Origin: Pseudomonadota bacterium
GTDB taxonomy: Bacteria > Pseudomonadota > Alphaproteobacteria > Caulobacterales > Caulobacteraceae
Length of the DNA: 41,023 nt
Assembly (NCBI GenBank): GCA_021816155.1
Contig: JAKAZA010000018.1
Span: 1-41,023, forward strand
Direction of reading: 5' to 3'
The first letter of the stretch is position 1, and each line of letters starts with the position of its first letter. A model generated the notes under the pieces. It was not told the DNA's origin, did no database searches, and saw only the letters and a list, made by a program, of their open reading frames with translations. Position numbers and translations under genes: made by a program. Positions 19,957 to 28,859 of this stretch are shown one piece after another.

Positions 19957-22611
19957 GTGAGCTCGCCGTTGACCACGCCCGACCCGCGCCCGCCGGAAAC
20001 GCGTCCGTCCCTGGTCGCCCGCCTTGTCGCGCTCGCCGCGCGCCACGCGGTTCCGACGGCGGCGGCGGGCCTGGCGATCGCCGCCGGTGCGATCGTGTTC
20101 GCGGCCACGCATTTCTCGCTCAGCACCAACGAGGACGATCTTCTCTCGTCGAAACTGGCTTACCGACAGGCCGAGACGGCGCTGGCGCGCGAGTTTCCGG
20201 ACCGCGAGACCGATATCGTCGTGGTGATCGACGCGGCGACGCCAGAGCTGGCCGAGGAAGCCGCGCAGGCGCTGAGCGGCAGGCTCGTCACCGATCCGGC
20301 CCTGTTCACGCTGGTGCGACGACCGGACAGCGGCCCGTTCTGGGCCCGGGAGGGCCTGCTCTTCGCAGACACGGCGAGCGTGCAGTCGAGCATGAACCAG
20401 CTCATCGCCGCCCAGCCGTTTCTCGGACCGCTCGCGGCCGACCCTTCGCTTCGCGGGCTCGACTCGTCGCTCGCCACAGCGCTGCAAGGCGTCGCGGCGG
20501 GGCAGGCCGAGCTTTCCTCGATGGCTGGACCGATGGGCAGCCTCGCCGGCGCGCTGGAGAAGCTGGAGAGCGGGCAGCCCGCGGTGTTTTCCTGGCAGGC
20601 GCTCATCGGCCATGTCGACCGTCGCCAGCTGCGCAAGATCATCCTGGTGCAGGCGCGGCTCGACTACGCGCAGCTGGAGCCGGGCGCCGAGGCCGTGGAC
20701 ACCATCCGCGCCAACGCGGCGCAACTGGGCCTCGACCCGGCGCACGGAGTCAGGGTGCGGATGACCGGCGAGGCCCCGCTGGCGGACGACGAGTTCGGCT
20801 CGCTCGCCGACCGGGCGTTGCCGATCACGGTGGTGGCGGTCGCGGCGATCATCCTCATGCTGTGGCTGGCGGTGCGCTCGGCGCGGGTGATTGTTGCGAT
20901 TCTCGCGACGACGGTGGCCGGGCTCGCCACTGCGGCGGCGCTGGGCCTGGTGATCTTCCATACCTTCAACGTGATCTCGATCGCGTTCATCCCGCTTTTC
21001 GTGGGACTCGGCATCGACTTCGGCATCCAGTTCAGCGTCCGTTACCGCGCCGAGCACCTGCCGGACGTTGATCGGCGCACCGCGCTGGTCCGCGCCGCGG
21101 AGCGGATGGGCCGGCCCCTTACACTGGCGGCCTGCGCGATCGCTGCCGGGTTCCTCGCGTTCGCGCCAACCGCCTACATCGGCGTTTCGCAGCTGGGCGT
21201 GATCGCCGGCGTCGGGATGATCATCGCCCTCGCACTCAGCCTGACGCTGCTGCCGGCGCTGATCGTGCTGCTGCGTCCGGGACCTGTCGCGCCGGGCCCG
21301 CCGCCGAGTGCGATCACTCGGCTCGACAGCGCGATCCTGGGCGCGCGACGCTGGGTGCTGGGGATCTCGATCGGCGCCGCGACGGTGTGCGCAGCCCTGC
21401 TGCCGCTGCTGCGATTCGACTTCAACCCCATGCACATGCGCGATCCGCACAGCGAGTCGGTGTCGACGCTCTACGACCTGCTCCGCGACTCCGACGAGAC
21501 GCCGGATACGCTGGAGGCGGTAAGGCCGAACCTTGCGGCGGCCGAGGCCCTGGCCGCGCGGGCCGCGAAGCTTCCGGAGGTTTCCAGCGCGCGGACGCTG
21601 GCCGACTTCGTACCCCGCGATCAGGCCGCAAAGTTGCAGGCGATCGGCGACGCCAACAGCCTGCTCAGCCTCTCGCTCACTCCCCTGGCCGTGGCCCCGC
21701 CGCCGACCGACGCCGAGATCGTCCAGAGCCTCGCCGCGACGGCGACCGCGCTGCGCCAGGCGGGGAACACCACCGCGCCGGGCGCCGACGACGCGCGACG
21801 CCTCGCCGACGCCCTCGCGACCCTCTCGCAGGCGGGGCCCGACCTGCGCGCCAGGGCGACGGCCCTGCTGATGAAGCCGTTCGCGACCACGCTCACCCAG
21901 ATCCAGGACACGCTGGCCGCCGAGCCCGTGACGCTGGACAGCCTGCCGACCGATCTGAAGCGCGACTGGCTGACGCCAAACGGCCGGGCCCGCGTCTCGA
22001 TCGCGCCGAAGGGCGATGTCGACAGTGACGCGGTGCTGGGGCGTTTCATCGACGCGGTGCTGAAGATCGCACCCGACGCGACCGGGACGCCGCTCGGCAT
22101 CCGCGAAGGCGGTCGCACCGTCGTCTCCGCCTTCGTCGAGGCGGGCCTGCTGTCGTTCATCGTCATCACGGCGCTGCTTTTCGTCGTGCTGAGGCGCGTG
22201 CGTGACGTGGCCATCACCATGGCGCCGATCATCCTCACCGGGCTGCTGACGCTGGGCAGTTGCGTCATCATCGGCCAGCCCCTGAATTTCGCCAACATCA
22301 TCGCCCTGCCGCTGCTCTTCGGCATCGGCGTGGCCTTCCACATCTACTTCGTCATGTCCTGGCGGGCCGGTGGCTCGCACCTGCTCACTTCCAGCCTGGC
22401 GCGCGCCGTCTTCTTCTCGGCGCTCACCACGGCCACGGGTTTCGGCAGCCTCTGGCTCTCGAACCACCCCGGCACGGCCAGCATGGGCAAACTGCTGATG
22501 ATCTCCCTGGTCTGGACGCTGGTCTCGGCCCTGCTCTTCCAGCCGGCTCTGATGGGCCAGCCGAGGCCGCGGCTGGCCGGCGCCGCGCCAGGCGAGCCGC
22601 CGACAGCCTGA
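19957..22611 (+). CDS. hpnN: HpnN-type RND (MMPL) lipid transporter
   Basis: This 884-residue inner-membrane protein has the two-fold MMPL/RND plan: one N-terminal membrane segment, a large periplasmic domain, a five-helix bundle (about 285-460), then a second repeat of the same (TM start about 470; bundle about 725-865). The periplasmic stretch with FPDRETDIVVVIDAATPELAE, VRRPDSGPFWAREGLLF and LAADPSLRGL matches HpnN, which moves hopanoids to the outer membrane and is needed for normal envelope structure. It begins with a GTG four bases after the stop of the mlaA-like gene; a TTG 12 bases downstream is another possible start. No hopanoid biosynthesis gene is in the window, so hopanoid as cargo is by family. 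Confidence 0.9.
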   Translation: MSSPLTTPDPRPPETRPSLVARLVALAARHAVPTAAAGLAIAAGAIVFAATHFSLSTNEDDLLSSKLAYRQAETALAREFPDRETDIVVVIDAATPELAEEAAQALSGRLVTDPALFTLVRRPDSGPFWAREGLLFADTASVQSSMNQLIAAQPFLGPLAADPSLRGLDSSLATALQGVAAGQAELSSMAGPMGSLAGALEKLESGQPAVFSWQALIGHVDRRQLRKIILVQARLDYAQLEPGAEAVDTIRANAAQLGLDPAHGVRVRMTGEAPLADDEFGSLADRALPITVVAVAAIILMLWLAVRSARVIVAILATTVAGLATAAALGLVIFHTFNVISIAFIPLFVGLGIDFGIQFSVRYRAEHLPDVDRRTALVRAAERMGRPLTLAACAIAAGFLAFAPTAYIGVSQLGVIAGVGMIIALALSLTLLPALIVLLRPGPVAPGPPPSAITRLDSAILGARRWVLGISIGAATVCAALLPLLRFDFNPMHMRDPHSESVSTLYDLLRDSDETPDTLEAVRPNLAAAEALAARAAKLPEVSSARTLADFVPRDQAAKLQAIGDANSLLSLSLTPLAVAPPPTDAEIVQSLAATATALRQAGNTTAPGADDARRLADALATLSQAGPDLRARATALLMKPFATTLTQIQDTLAAEPVTLDSLPTDLKRDWLTPNGRARVSIAPKGDVDSDAVLGRFIDAVLKIAPDATGTPLGIREGGRTVVSAFVEAGLLSFIVITALLFVVLRRVRDVAITMAPIILTGLLTLGSCVIIGQPLNFANIIALPLLFGIGVAFHIYFVMSWRAGGSHLLTSSLARAVFFSALTTATGFGSLWLSNHPGTASMGKLLMISLVWTLVSALLFQPALMGQPRPRLAGAAPGEPPTA

Positions 22612-22687
22612 CCACACGCCAGGATCGCGCGTCAAACTTGACCAGACGACCTTGGCGCCTGCCCCGCAAGCCGCTACCGAGCCACCT

Positions 22688-23878
22688 GTGCTGTCGAAGG
22701 GGCGAATTTCAGCGTCGCGGCCCGCATGGGCCGCGCTGGTCGGGGCTGCGATCCTGGCGGGCTGCGGGCCGAAACCCGCTCCCCCGCCGCCGCCAGCCGT
22801 GGTGGTCGCCCAGCCGCTTCAGAGGCAGGTTGAGGACTGGGACGACTTCGTCGGGCAGTTCGAAAGCCCGCAGGACGTCGAGGTGCGGCCGAGGGTCAGC
22901 GGCTACATCACGGCCGTCGGCTTCCGCGATGGTCAGAGGGTCACCCGGGGTCAACTGCTGTTCCAGATCGACGCGCGGCCCTATCAGGCCGTGTACGATC
23001 AGGCCCGCGCCCAGGCCGCGCACGCCGCCGCCGCGCTCGCGGACGCGGCGGTGGAGCTGGCGCGCTCGCGAGCGCTGCTCGCCGTCCACGCGACAAGCCA
23101 GGAAGACGTCGACACGCGGCTAGCCACGGAGCGCACCGATGCGGCCGACGTCGCCGCCGCGCAGGCCGCCGTGCGCGCCGCCGCGCTCAACCTTGCGTTC
23201 ACCCGCGTCACCTCGCCGATCAGCGGCCGCGCCTCCGACGCGAAGGCGCTGCCCGGAAACCTCGTGACGCAGGACCAGACGGTGCTGACCAGCATCGTTT
23301 CGACGAACCCGCTCCGGTTTCGCTTCACGGGCGCGGAGGCGCAGTTCCTGAAGTATCGGCGCGAGGGCCTGCTCGTCGACGGCGAGCAGCCGCCGGTGCA
23401 GATCCGCCTGCAGGACGAGCCGGACTATCGCTGGAACGGACGCCTCGTCTTCGTCGACAACGCTTTCGACACCGCGTCGGGCGTGATCTCGGCCTACGCG
23501 CTGGTGGATAACCCGACGGGGCTGCTGGTCCCCGGGATGTTCGGGCACATGCGGTTGCGCGGGTCGCGCCCCTACGTGGGTCTGCTGGTGCCTGACCGGG
23601 CGATCGTGGTCGATCAGGCGCGCGAGGTCGTCTACGTCCTCAGGCCCGACAATACGATCGCCACCCGCCAGGTGACGCTCGGGCCGGTGGTGGATGGGCT
23701 GCGCGTGATCCGCTCCGGCCTCGCGCCCGCCAACCGGGTCGTGATCGACGGGGTCCAGAACGCGCACCCGGGCAAGCTGGTCAACGCGAGGAACGGCGTC
23801 GTGCGGCCCGAGCCGGCCGCGGCCGACGCGACCGCCTCGCCGCCTGCGTCCTCGGCGACCTTCGCGGTCGGCCAGTGA
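22688..23878 (+). CDS. RND efflux periplasmic adaptor lipoprotein (MFP)
   Basis: This membrane fusion protein links the RND pump to the outer-membrane channel. A signal peptide with a lipobox (ILAGC, Cys26 from the chosen GTG) anchors it to the inner membrane. The family order is visible: VRPRVSGYITAVGFRDGQRVTRGQLLF (first lipoyl half, written here in two overlapping parts as VRPRVSGYI and GQRVTRGQLLF), a helical hairpin rich in Ala and Arg, then LAFTRVTSPISGRAS, the beta-barrel and membrane-proximal domain (LVPGMFGHMRL, VPDRAIVVDQA). I use the GTG at 22688 because it gives a compact 26-residue signal peptide; a TTG at 22652 is also open. Its stop overlaps the pump start (GTGA). Confidence 0.93.
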   Translation: MLSKGRISASRPAWAALVGAAILAGCGPKPAPPPPPAVVVAQPLQRQVEDWDDFVGQFESPQDVEVRPRVSGYITAVGFRDGQRVTRGQLLFQIDARPYQAVYDQARAQAAHAAAALADAAVELARSRALLAVHATSQEDVDTRLATERTDAADVAAAQAAVRAAALNLAFTRVTSPISGRASDAKALPGNLVTQDQTVLTSIVSTNPLRFRFTGAEAQFLKYRREGLLVDGEQPPVQIRLQDEPDYRWNGRLVFVDNAFDTASGVISAYALVDNPTGLLVPGMFGHMRLRGSRPYVGLLVPDRAIVVDQAREVVYVLRPDNTIATRQVTLGPVVDGLRVIRSGLAPANRVVIDGVQNAHPGKLVNARNGVVRPEPAAADATASPPASSATFAVGQ

Positions 23879-26800
23879 GATTCGCCCACTTCTTCGTCGA
23901 CCATCCGGTCTTCGCGGCCGTGGTTTCGATCATGATCACGCTGCTCGGCGTGATCGCGCTGCCGACGCTGCCGGTCGCGCAATATCCCCAGATCGCCCCG
24001 CCCACGGTGACGATCGCGGCGACCTATCCGGGCGCCTCGGCGGAAACGCTCGCCTCCACCGTCGCCCAGCCGATCGAGGAGCAGATCAACGGCGTGGAGG
24101 ACATGCTCTACATGTCCTCGCAGTCCACCGGCGACGGTCACCTCACGATCACCGTGACGTTCAATCTCGGCGCCGACATCGACAAGGACCTGGTCCTGGT
24201 CGAGAACCGGGCCGCCGTCGCGGTCCCGCAGCTGCCTAGCGCCGTGCAGACGCTCGGCCTCGTCGTGCGCAAGTCCTCTCCGGACTTCCTGCTTGCGGTG
24301 CACATGTACTCGCCCGACAACAGCCTCGACCAGCAGTACATCTCCAACTACTTCACGCTGCACATCCGCGACGAACTGCTACGGCTGCCGGGCGTCGGCG
24401 ACCTCGGCAGCCGCGCGGCGCGCGACTACGCGATGCGCATCTGGATAGATCCGGACAAGGCCGCTCAGCGGAACCTGACCGCCGACGACGTGGTCAACGC
24501 CCTGCGAGCCCACAACGTGCAGGTGGCCGCCGGTTCGATAGGGGAGCCGCCGTTCGGGGCGGGATCGCCGGCTCGGCAGCTCGACATCCAGACTCTCGGA
24601 CTGCTCACCTCGCCCGAGCAGTTCGGCGACATCGTGATCAAGCGCGACGCGCAGGGACGCATCACCAGGGTGTCGGACGTCGCCCGGGTCGAGCTCGGCG
24701 CGGCCGACTACACGACGGACGCATTCCTGGTGCAGCGCGAGGGCCGTCAGATCGTCAGCCACCACGCGGCCGCCACCGGCATCCTGCAGTTGCCCGGCGG
24801 CAACGGCCTGGCCACCGCCAACGCCGTCGAGGCGACGATGAAGCGGCTCTCGGCCGACTTCCCGCCGGGCCTGGCCTACCAGGTCATCTACAATCCGACC
24901 GAGTACGTGTCGGCCTCGATCTCCGAGGTGGAGAAGACCCTGGGCATCGCCATCGTGCTGGTGGTGGTCGTCATCGTGGTCTTCCTGCAGACCTGGCGCG
25001 CGGCGCTGATCCCGATCCTCGCGATCCCCGTGGCGCTGGTCGGTTCGCTGGCGGTGCTGAAGGCGCTCGATTTCTCGCTCAACACGCTGACCCTGTTCGG
25101 CCTGGTGCTGGCCATCGGCATCGTGGTCGACGACGCCATCGTCGTCGTCGAGAATGTCGAGCGCAAGCTGGCGGAGGGCCTCAGCGTGCGCGACGCCGCG
25201 CACGCCACCGTGGACGAGGTCGGCGGCGCGCTGATCGCCATCGCGCTGGTCCTGATCGCTGTCTTCGTGCCGGCGGCGCTGGTGGGCGGCGTCTCCGGCC
25301 AGTTCTACCGCCAGTTCGCCATCACCATCGCCGCCACCGTGGTGATCTCGCTGATCGTCTCGCTGACGCTGTCGCCGGCCGTCTGCGTGCTGGTGCTGCG
25401 GCCCCATGCGCACCGGCGGACCCATGGGTGGATGGCGCCGCTTCAGATCTTCGCGCACGCCTTCGCCCGCGGCTTCGACGCGCTCAGCGCCTTCTACGGA
25501 CGGGTCACCGAGCGGTTGATCCGCCGCCCGGCGCTGATGTTCGCGATCTTCGCGGCGCTGCTCATGGCGACGGGCGTCGTGTTGGCGCTGACGCCCACCG
25601 GCTTCATTCCCGACCAGGACCAGGGCAACCTGATCGCCGCGATCCAGCTCCCGGCCGGCGCCTCGCTCGACCGCACCGACCAGGTGGTGCAGCAGGTCGC
25701 CAAGGCGGCCCTCGAGACCCCGGGCGTCCGCGCGGCGAGCGCCTACGCCGGCGTCGACGCCACGACGCAGGTGACTCAATCGAACACCGGCCAGATCTAC
25801 CTGATCCTCGCGCCTTACGAGCAGCGCCTGCCCCGAGGGCTCACCGCCGACCGGATCGCGTCGCTGCTGCGCCGCCGCTTCGCCCAGTTCGCGTCGGCCA
25901 ATGTGAAGATCATCGAGCCCCCGCCGGTGCGCGGGATCGGCGTGACCGGCGGCTTCCGCATGATCGTGCAGGATCGCACCCAGCACACCTACGCCGAACT
26001 CGCCGACGCGGCGAACCGCGTGGCGGCCGCGGCCAACGCATCCGGCGTGGTGAGGAACGTCTACGTCAGCTTCAACACGCGCAACCCGCGCATCTACGCC
26101 GATATCGACCGCACCAAGGCGGAGTTTCTCGGCGTGAACAACAGCGATGTCTTCGACACGCTGCAGACCTACCTAGGCTCGACGTTCATAAACACGTTCA
26201 ACTACCTGAACCACACCTACGAGGTGTACGCCCAGGCGGACTGGCCGTTCCGCGACGACCTCTCTGCGATCGGCGAGCTGCGCGCTCGCTCCGCCAGCGG
26301 CGCGATGGTGCCGTTGGGCGAGTTCGTGAACCTGCGCCGCACCACCGGCCCCTATCGCGTGCTTCGCTACAACCTCTATCCGGGCGCGGAGGTGCAGGGC
26401 GACGCCGCGCCGGGCCACTCGAGCGGCGAGGCGATCGCGGCGATGGAGCGAGCGGCCGCTCAGGCGCTGCCCAACGGCTTCGGTTACGCCTGGACCGACC
26501 TGGCCCTGCAGCAGAAGAGCGCGAGCGGCGCCGGCAGCCTCGTCTTCGCACTCGCCGTGGTGTTCGCGTTCCTCGCGCTGGCCGCGCTCTACGAGAGCGT
26601 CACGCTGCCGTTCTCCGTGATCCTGATCGTGCCGATGTGCATCCTGGCGGCGATGGGCGGCGTCATCCTCAGGGGCATGGACAACAACATCCTGACCCAG
26701 GTCGGCCTGATCGTGCTGGTGGGGCTGGCGGCGAAGAACGCCATCCTGATCGTCGAGTTCGCTCGGCAGGCCGAACTCGAGCAGGGGCGCACGCGCCTCG

Positions 26801-27081
26801 AGGCGGCCGCGGCGGCGGCGCACACGCGACTTCGGCCGATCCTGATGACCTCGTTCGCCTTCATCTTCGGCGTCGCGCCGCTCGCCTTCGCCACCGGCGC
26901 CGGCGCCGAGATGCGCCAGGCGCTGGGCGTGGCGGTGTTCTTCGGCATGATCGGCGTGACGTTCTTCGGGCTCGTTTTCACGCCGACCTTCTACATCGTG
27001 TTCCGGGCGATCTCCGACCGCCTGCCGAAGCCGCCGCGGATCCTGAGGCGCGCCGAGCCTGCGCCGGAGCCGGCCGAATGA
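23875..27081 (+). CDS. RND efflux pump, hydrophobe/amphiphile exporter (HAE1) family
   Basis: This 1068-residue AcrB/MexF-like proton-driven exporter forms the inner-membrane trimer of a tripartite efflux system. It has the N-terminal FFVDHPVFAAVVSIMITLLG, the QYPQIAPPTVTIAATYPGAS motif, the proton-relay aspartates near 418-419 (GIVVDDAIVVVENVER) in TM4, and the matching lysine near 953 in TM10 (GLAAKNAILIVEFARQ). All twelve membrane helices and both large periplasmic loops appear intact. The GTG start overlaps the adaptor's stop by four bases, and its own stop overlaps the outer-membrane gene (ATGA). Substrates are probably drugs or other amphiphiles; no regulator gene adjoins. Confidence 0.96.
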   Translation: MRFAHFFVDHPVFAAVVSIMITLLGVIALPTLPVAQYPQIAPPTVTIAATYPGASAETLASTVAQPIEEQINGVEDMLYMSSQSTGDGHLTITVTFNLGADIDKDLVLVENRAAVAVPQLPSAVQTLGLVVRKSSPDFLLAVHMYSPDNSLDQQYISNYFTLHIRDELLRLPGVGDLGSRAARDYAMRIWIDPDKAAQRNLTADDVVNALRAHNVQVAAGSIGEPPFGAGSPARQLDIQTLGLLTSPEQFGDIVIKRDAQGRITRVSDVARVELGAADYTTDAFLVQREGRQIVSHHAAATGILQLPGGNGLATANAVEATMKRLSADFPPGLAYQVIYNPTEYVSASISEVEKTLGIAIVLVVVVIVVFLQTWRAALIPILAIPVALVGSLAVLKALDFSLNTLTLFGLVLAIGIVVDDAIVVVENVERKLAEGLSVRDAAHATVDEVGGALIAIALVLIAVFVPAALVGGVSGQFYRQFAITIAATVVISLIVSLTLSPAVCVLVLRPHAHRRTHGWMAPLQIFAHAFARGFDALSAFYGRVTERLIRRPALMFAIFAALLMATGVVLALTPTGFIPDQDQGNLIAAIQLPAGASLDRTDQVVQQVAKAALETPGVRAASAYAGVDATTQVTQSNTGQIYLILAPYEQRLPRGLTADRIASLLRRRFAQFASANVKIIEPPPVRGIGVTGGFRMIVQDRTQHTYAELADAANRVAAAANASGVVRNVYVSFNTRNPRIYADIDRTKAEFLGVNNSDVFDTLQTYLGSTFINTFNYLNHTYEVYAQADWPFRDDLSAIGELRARSASGAMVPLGEFVNLRRTTGPYRVLRYNLYPGAEVQGDAAPGHSSGEAIAAMERAAAQALPNGFGYAWTDLALQQKSASGAGSLVFALAVVFAFLALAALYESVTLPFSVILIVPMCILAAMGGVILRGMDNNILTQVGLIVLVGLAAKNAILIVEFARQAELEQGRTRLEAAAAAAHTRLRPILMTSFAFIFGVAPLAFATGAGAEMRQALGVAVFFGMIGVTFFGLVFTPTFYIVFRAISDRLPKPPRILRRAEPAPEPAE

Positions 27082-28616
27082 CGCGCCCCGTCCGGGCGAC
27101 AGCCGTGACGCTGGCCCAGGGGCTGGCCGTGGCCCTCGCCGCCTGCGCCGTCGGCCCGAACTACCGGCCGGCGCCGACGCCGGCGGCCGCCGCGCACCCG
27201 TTCGCGTCCGCCGCACCGTCCTTCGCCGCGCCCGAGCCGCCGCCGGCGGACTGGTGGCGCCTCTACAACGACCCCACGCTGGACGGCTTCGTCCACGAGG
27301 CGCTGACCGAGAACACGGACCTGCAGGTCGCGGCGGCGAATCTCCTCAAGGCGCGGGCGGTGCTGTCGCAGGCGACGGCGGGCCTCTACCCGACGACCAC
27401 CTTGGCGGCCAACGACCTCTGGGGCTTCAGCAGCTTCGACCAGCTGTTCGGCTTCATCTCCGGCGCCAAGCCCCCGCCGTCCTGGTTCGCCACCGGTTCG
27501 GCGACGATCAACTACCAGGTCGACCTGTTCGGCCGCATCCGGCGCGGCATCGAGGCGGCGCGCGGCGACGCCCAGGCCGCCGCCGACGCCGAGGACGTGG
27601 TGCGGATCACGGTCGCGGCCGAGACGGCCCGCGCCTACGCCGACGCCTGTGCGCTCGGCGATGAGGCGGACACCGCCCGGCGCAGCGCCGAGACCGACCG
27701 CCAGGTGCTCGACCTCACCCGTCACATGCGCGACCTAGGCGCCCGCTCCGATTTCGACGTCGCCAGCGCCGCGGCCGCCTACGACGCCGAACGCGCGAAC
27801 ATCCCAACTCTGGAGGGCCAGCGCCGCGCGCAGCTTTACGAGCTGGCCGTGCTGACCGGCCGACCACCCGCCGAGATCTCCCAGGCCGCGGCGGCCTGCA
27901 ACACGCCGCCACGCATCGAACGTCCGCTGCCGGTGGGTGACGGCGCCGCGCTGCTGAAGCGGCGGCCCGACGTGCGCGAGGCGGACCGGCGACTCGCAGC
28001 CGACGTCGCCCGCGTCGGCGTCGCCACCGCCGACTTCTACCCCACCGTCTCGCTGATGGGGCAGCCGGCCACGGCCGGCGCGACGGCGCAGCAGTTCTTC
28101 TCCCCCACCTTTCTGACCTACCAGATCGGCCCGATGATCACGTGGAGCTTCCCGAACGTGCTGGTGGCGAAAGCCGAGGTCGCCCAGGCGCGCGCCCAGG
28201 CCCGGGCGTCGCTCGCCGCGTTCGACGGCGTCGTGCTGACAGCCCTCAAGGAGACCGAACAGGCCTTGACCGCCTATGGCGCCGAACTGCGGCGCCACGC
28301 GGCCCTCGGCGCCGCGCGCGACGACGCCCAGCGAGCGTTCGACCTCGCCCAGCTGCAGCTGAAGCGCGGCGCGATCAGCTTCCCGGACCTCCTGGTCACC
28401 GAGCACAACCTCGAGGTGGCCCAGGCCAGCCTCGCGGCCTCCGACCAGGCCCTGGTCGACGACCAGGTCGCCGTCTTCCAGTCCCTCGGCGGCGGCTGGC
28501 AGGACGCCCCGCCGGTCACCCCGCCGAAGCTGCCCGGACACGCACGAGCGACCCGCGTCGATCCGCCTGCCGACGATGCGGCGCAAGGGCTTGATCGAGC
28601 AACGCCCTCGCACTAG
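27078..28616 (+). CDS. NodT/OprM-type outer-membrane efflux lipoprotein
   Basis: This 512-residue protein is the TolC-like outer-membrane channel of the efflux operon. A short signal peptide ends in a lipobox (ALAAC, Cys23), and the mature start AVGPNYRPAP is the standard NodT-family sequence. The two OEP repeats are visible: WWRLYNDPTLDGFVHEALTEN, then LLKRRPDVREADRRLAADVARV and ADFYPTVSLMG, and finally LKRGAISFPDLLVTEHNL. The ATG overlaps the pump stop by four bases, so the three genes form one translationally linked operon. The open frame upstream of this ATG belongs to another frame of the pump gene and is not coding. Confidence 0.95.
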   Translation: MTRPVRATAVTLAQGLAVALAACAVGPNYRPAPTPAAAAHPFASAAPSFAAPEPPPADWWRLYNDPTLDGFVHEALTENTDLQVAAANLLKARAVLSQATAGLYPTTTLAANDLWGFSSFDQLFGFISGAKPPPSWFATGSATINYQVDLFGRIRRGIEAARGDAQAAADAEDVVRITVAAETARAYADACALGDEADTARRSAETDRQVLDLTRHMRDLGARSDFDVASAAAAYDAERANIPTLEGQRRAQLYELAVLTGRPPAEISQAAAACNTPPRIERPLPVGDGAALLKRRPDVREADRRLAADVARVGVATADFYPTVSLMGQPATAGATAQQFFSPTFLTYQIGPMITWSFPNVLVAKAEVAQARAQARASLAAFDGVVLTALKETEQALTAYGAELRRHAALGAARDDAQRAFDLAQLQLKRGAISFPDLLVTEHNLEVAQASLAASDQALVDDQVAVFQSLGGGWQDAPPVTPPKLPGHARATRVDPPADDAAQGLDRATPSH

Positions 28617-28676
28617 GTTCCGCGCCCTCGCCCCAGGGCCCCGTCACCGGGACCCCGCGGCGACCCGATTGACCTC

Positions 28677-28752
28677 GGGGCTATAGCTCAGCTGGTAGAG
28701 CGCTTGAATGGCATTCAAGAGGTCAGCGGTTCGACTCCGCTTAGCTCCACCA
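28677..28752 (+). tRNA. tRNA-Ala(GGC)
   Basis: A complete 76-nt cloverleaf can be drawn. The acceptor stem GGGGCTA/TAGCTCC contains the G3-U70 wobble pair that marks alanine tRNAs. The D arm is GCTCAGCTGGTAGAGC, the anticodon arm CTTGA-ATGGCAT-TCAAG with anticodon GGC, and the T arm includes GGTTCGACTCC. The discriminator is A and the CCA end is encoded. It reads GCC and GCU codons, and GCC is very common here. It stands alone, followed at once by a hairpin terminator. Confidence 0.97.
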
Positions 28753-28753
28753 T

Positions 28754-28784
28754 GAACCCCCGCAGCAAGCCGCTGTGGGGGTTC
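28754..28784 (+). terminator. Terminator hairpin after tRNA-Ala
   Basis: GAACCCCCGCAGC (28754-28766) pairs with GCTGTGGGGGTTC (28772-28784) over 13 bp with a single G-U pair and a five-base loop. It starts two bases after the encoded CCA end, where a tRNA terminator belongs. The U-tract is missing, but the stem is very stable. Confidence 0.75.
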
Positions 28785-28859
28785 GCCGTCTCGAGGGGCG
28801 TTGACGGACGCCGCGGCGGGCGCCGTTGAAGGGGACGCTTACGCAGGAAGGCCGCACCC

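Noticed and set aside
18814-22635. Minus-strand open frame continuing the hybrid kinase upstream across mlaA and hpnN
   Set aside because: It is antisense to two well-supported genes, is rich in Arg/Gln/Gly with no domain, and the kinase has a sound ATG at 18813.
25428-27077. Frame extending the outer-membrane factor gene upstream
   Set aside because: It overlaps the pump gene in another frame and is Arg-rich; the real start at 27078 has a signal peptide and lipobox.
28801-28830. TTGACGG as promoter of the amidohydrolase gene
   Set aside because: No acceptable -10 element follows at the usual distance.
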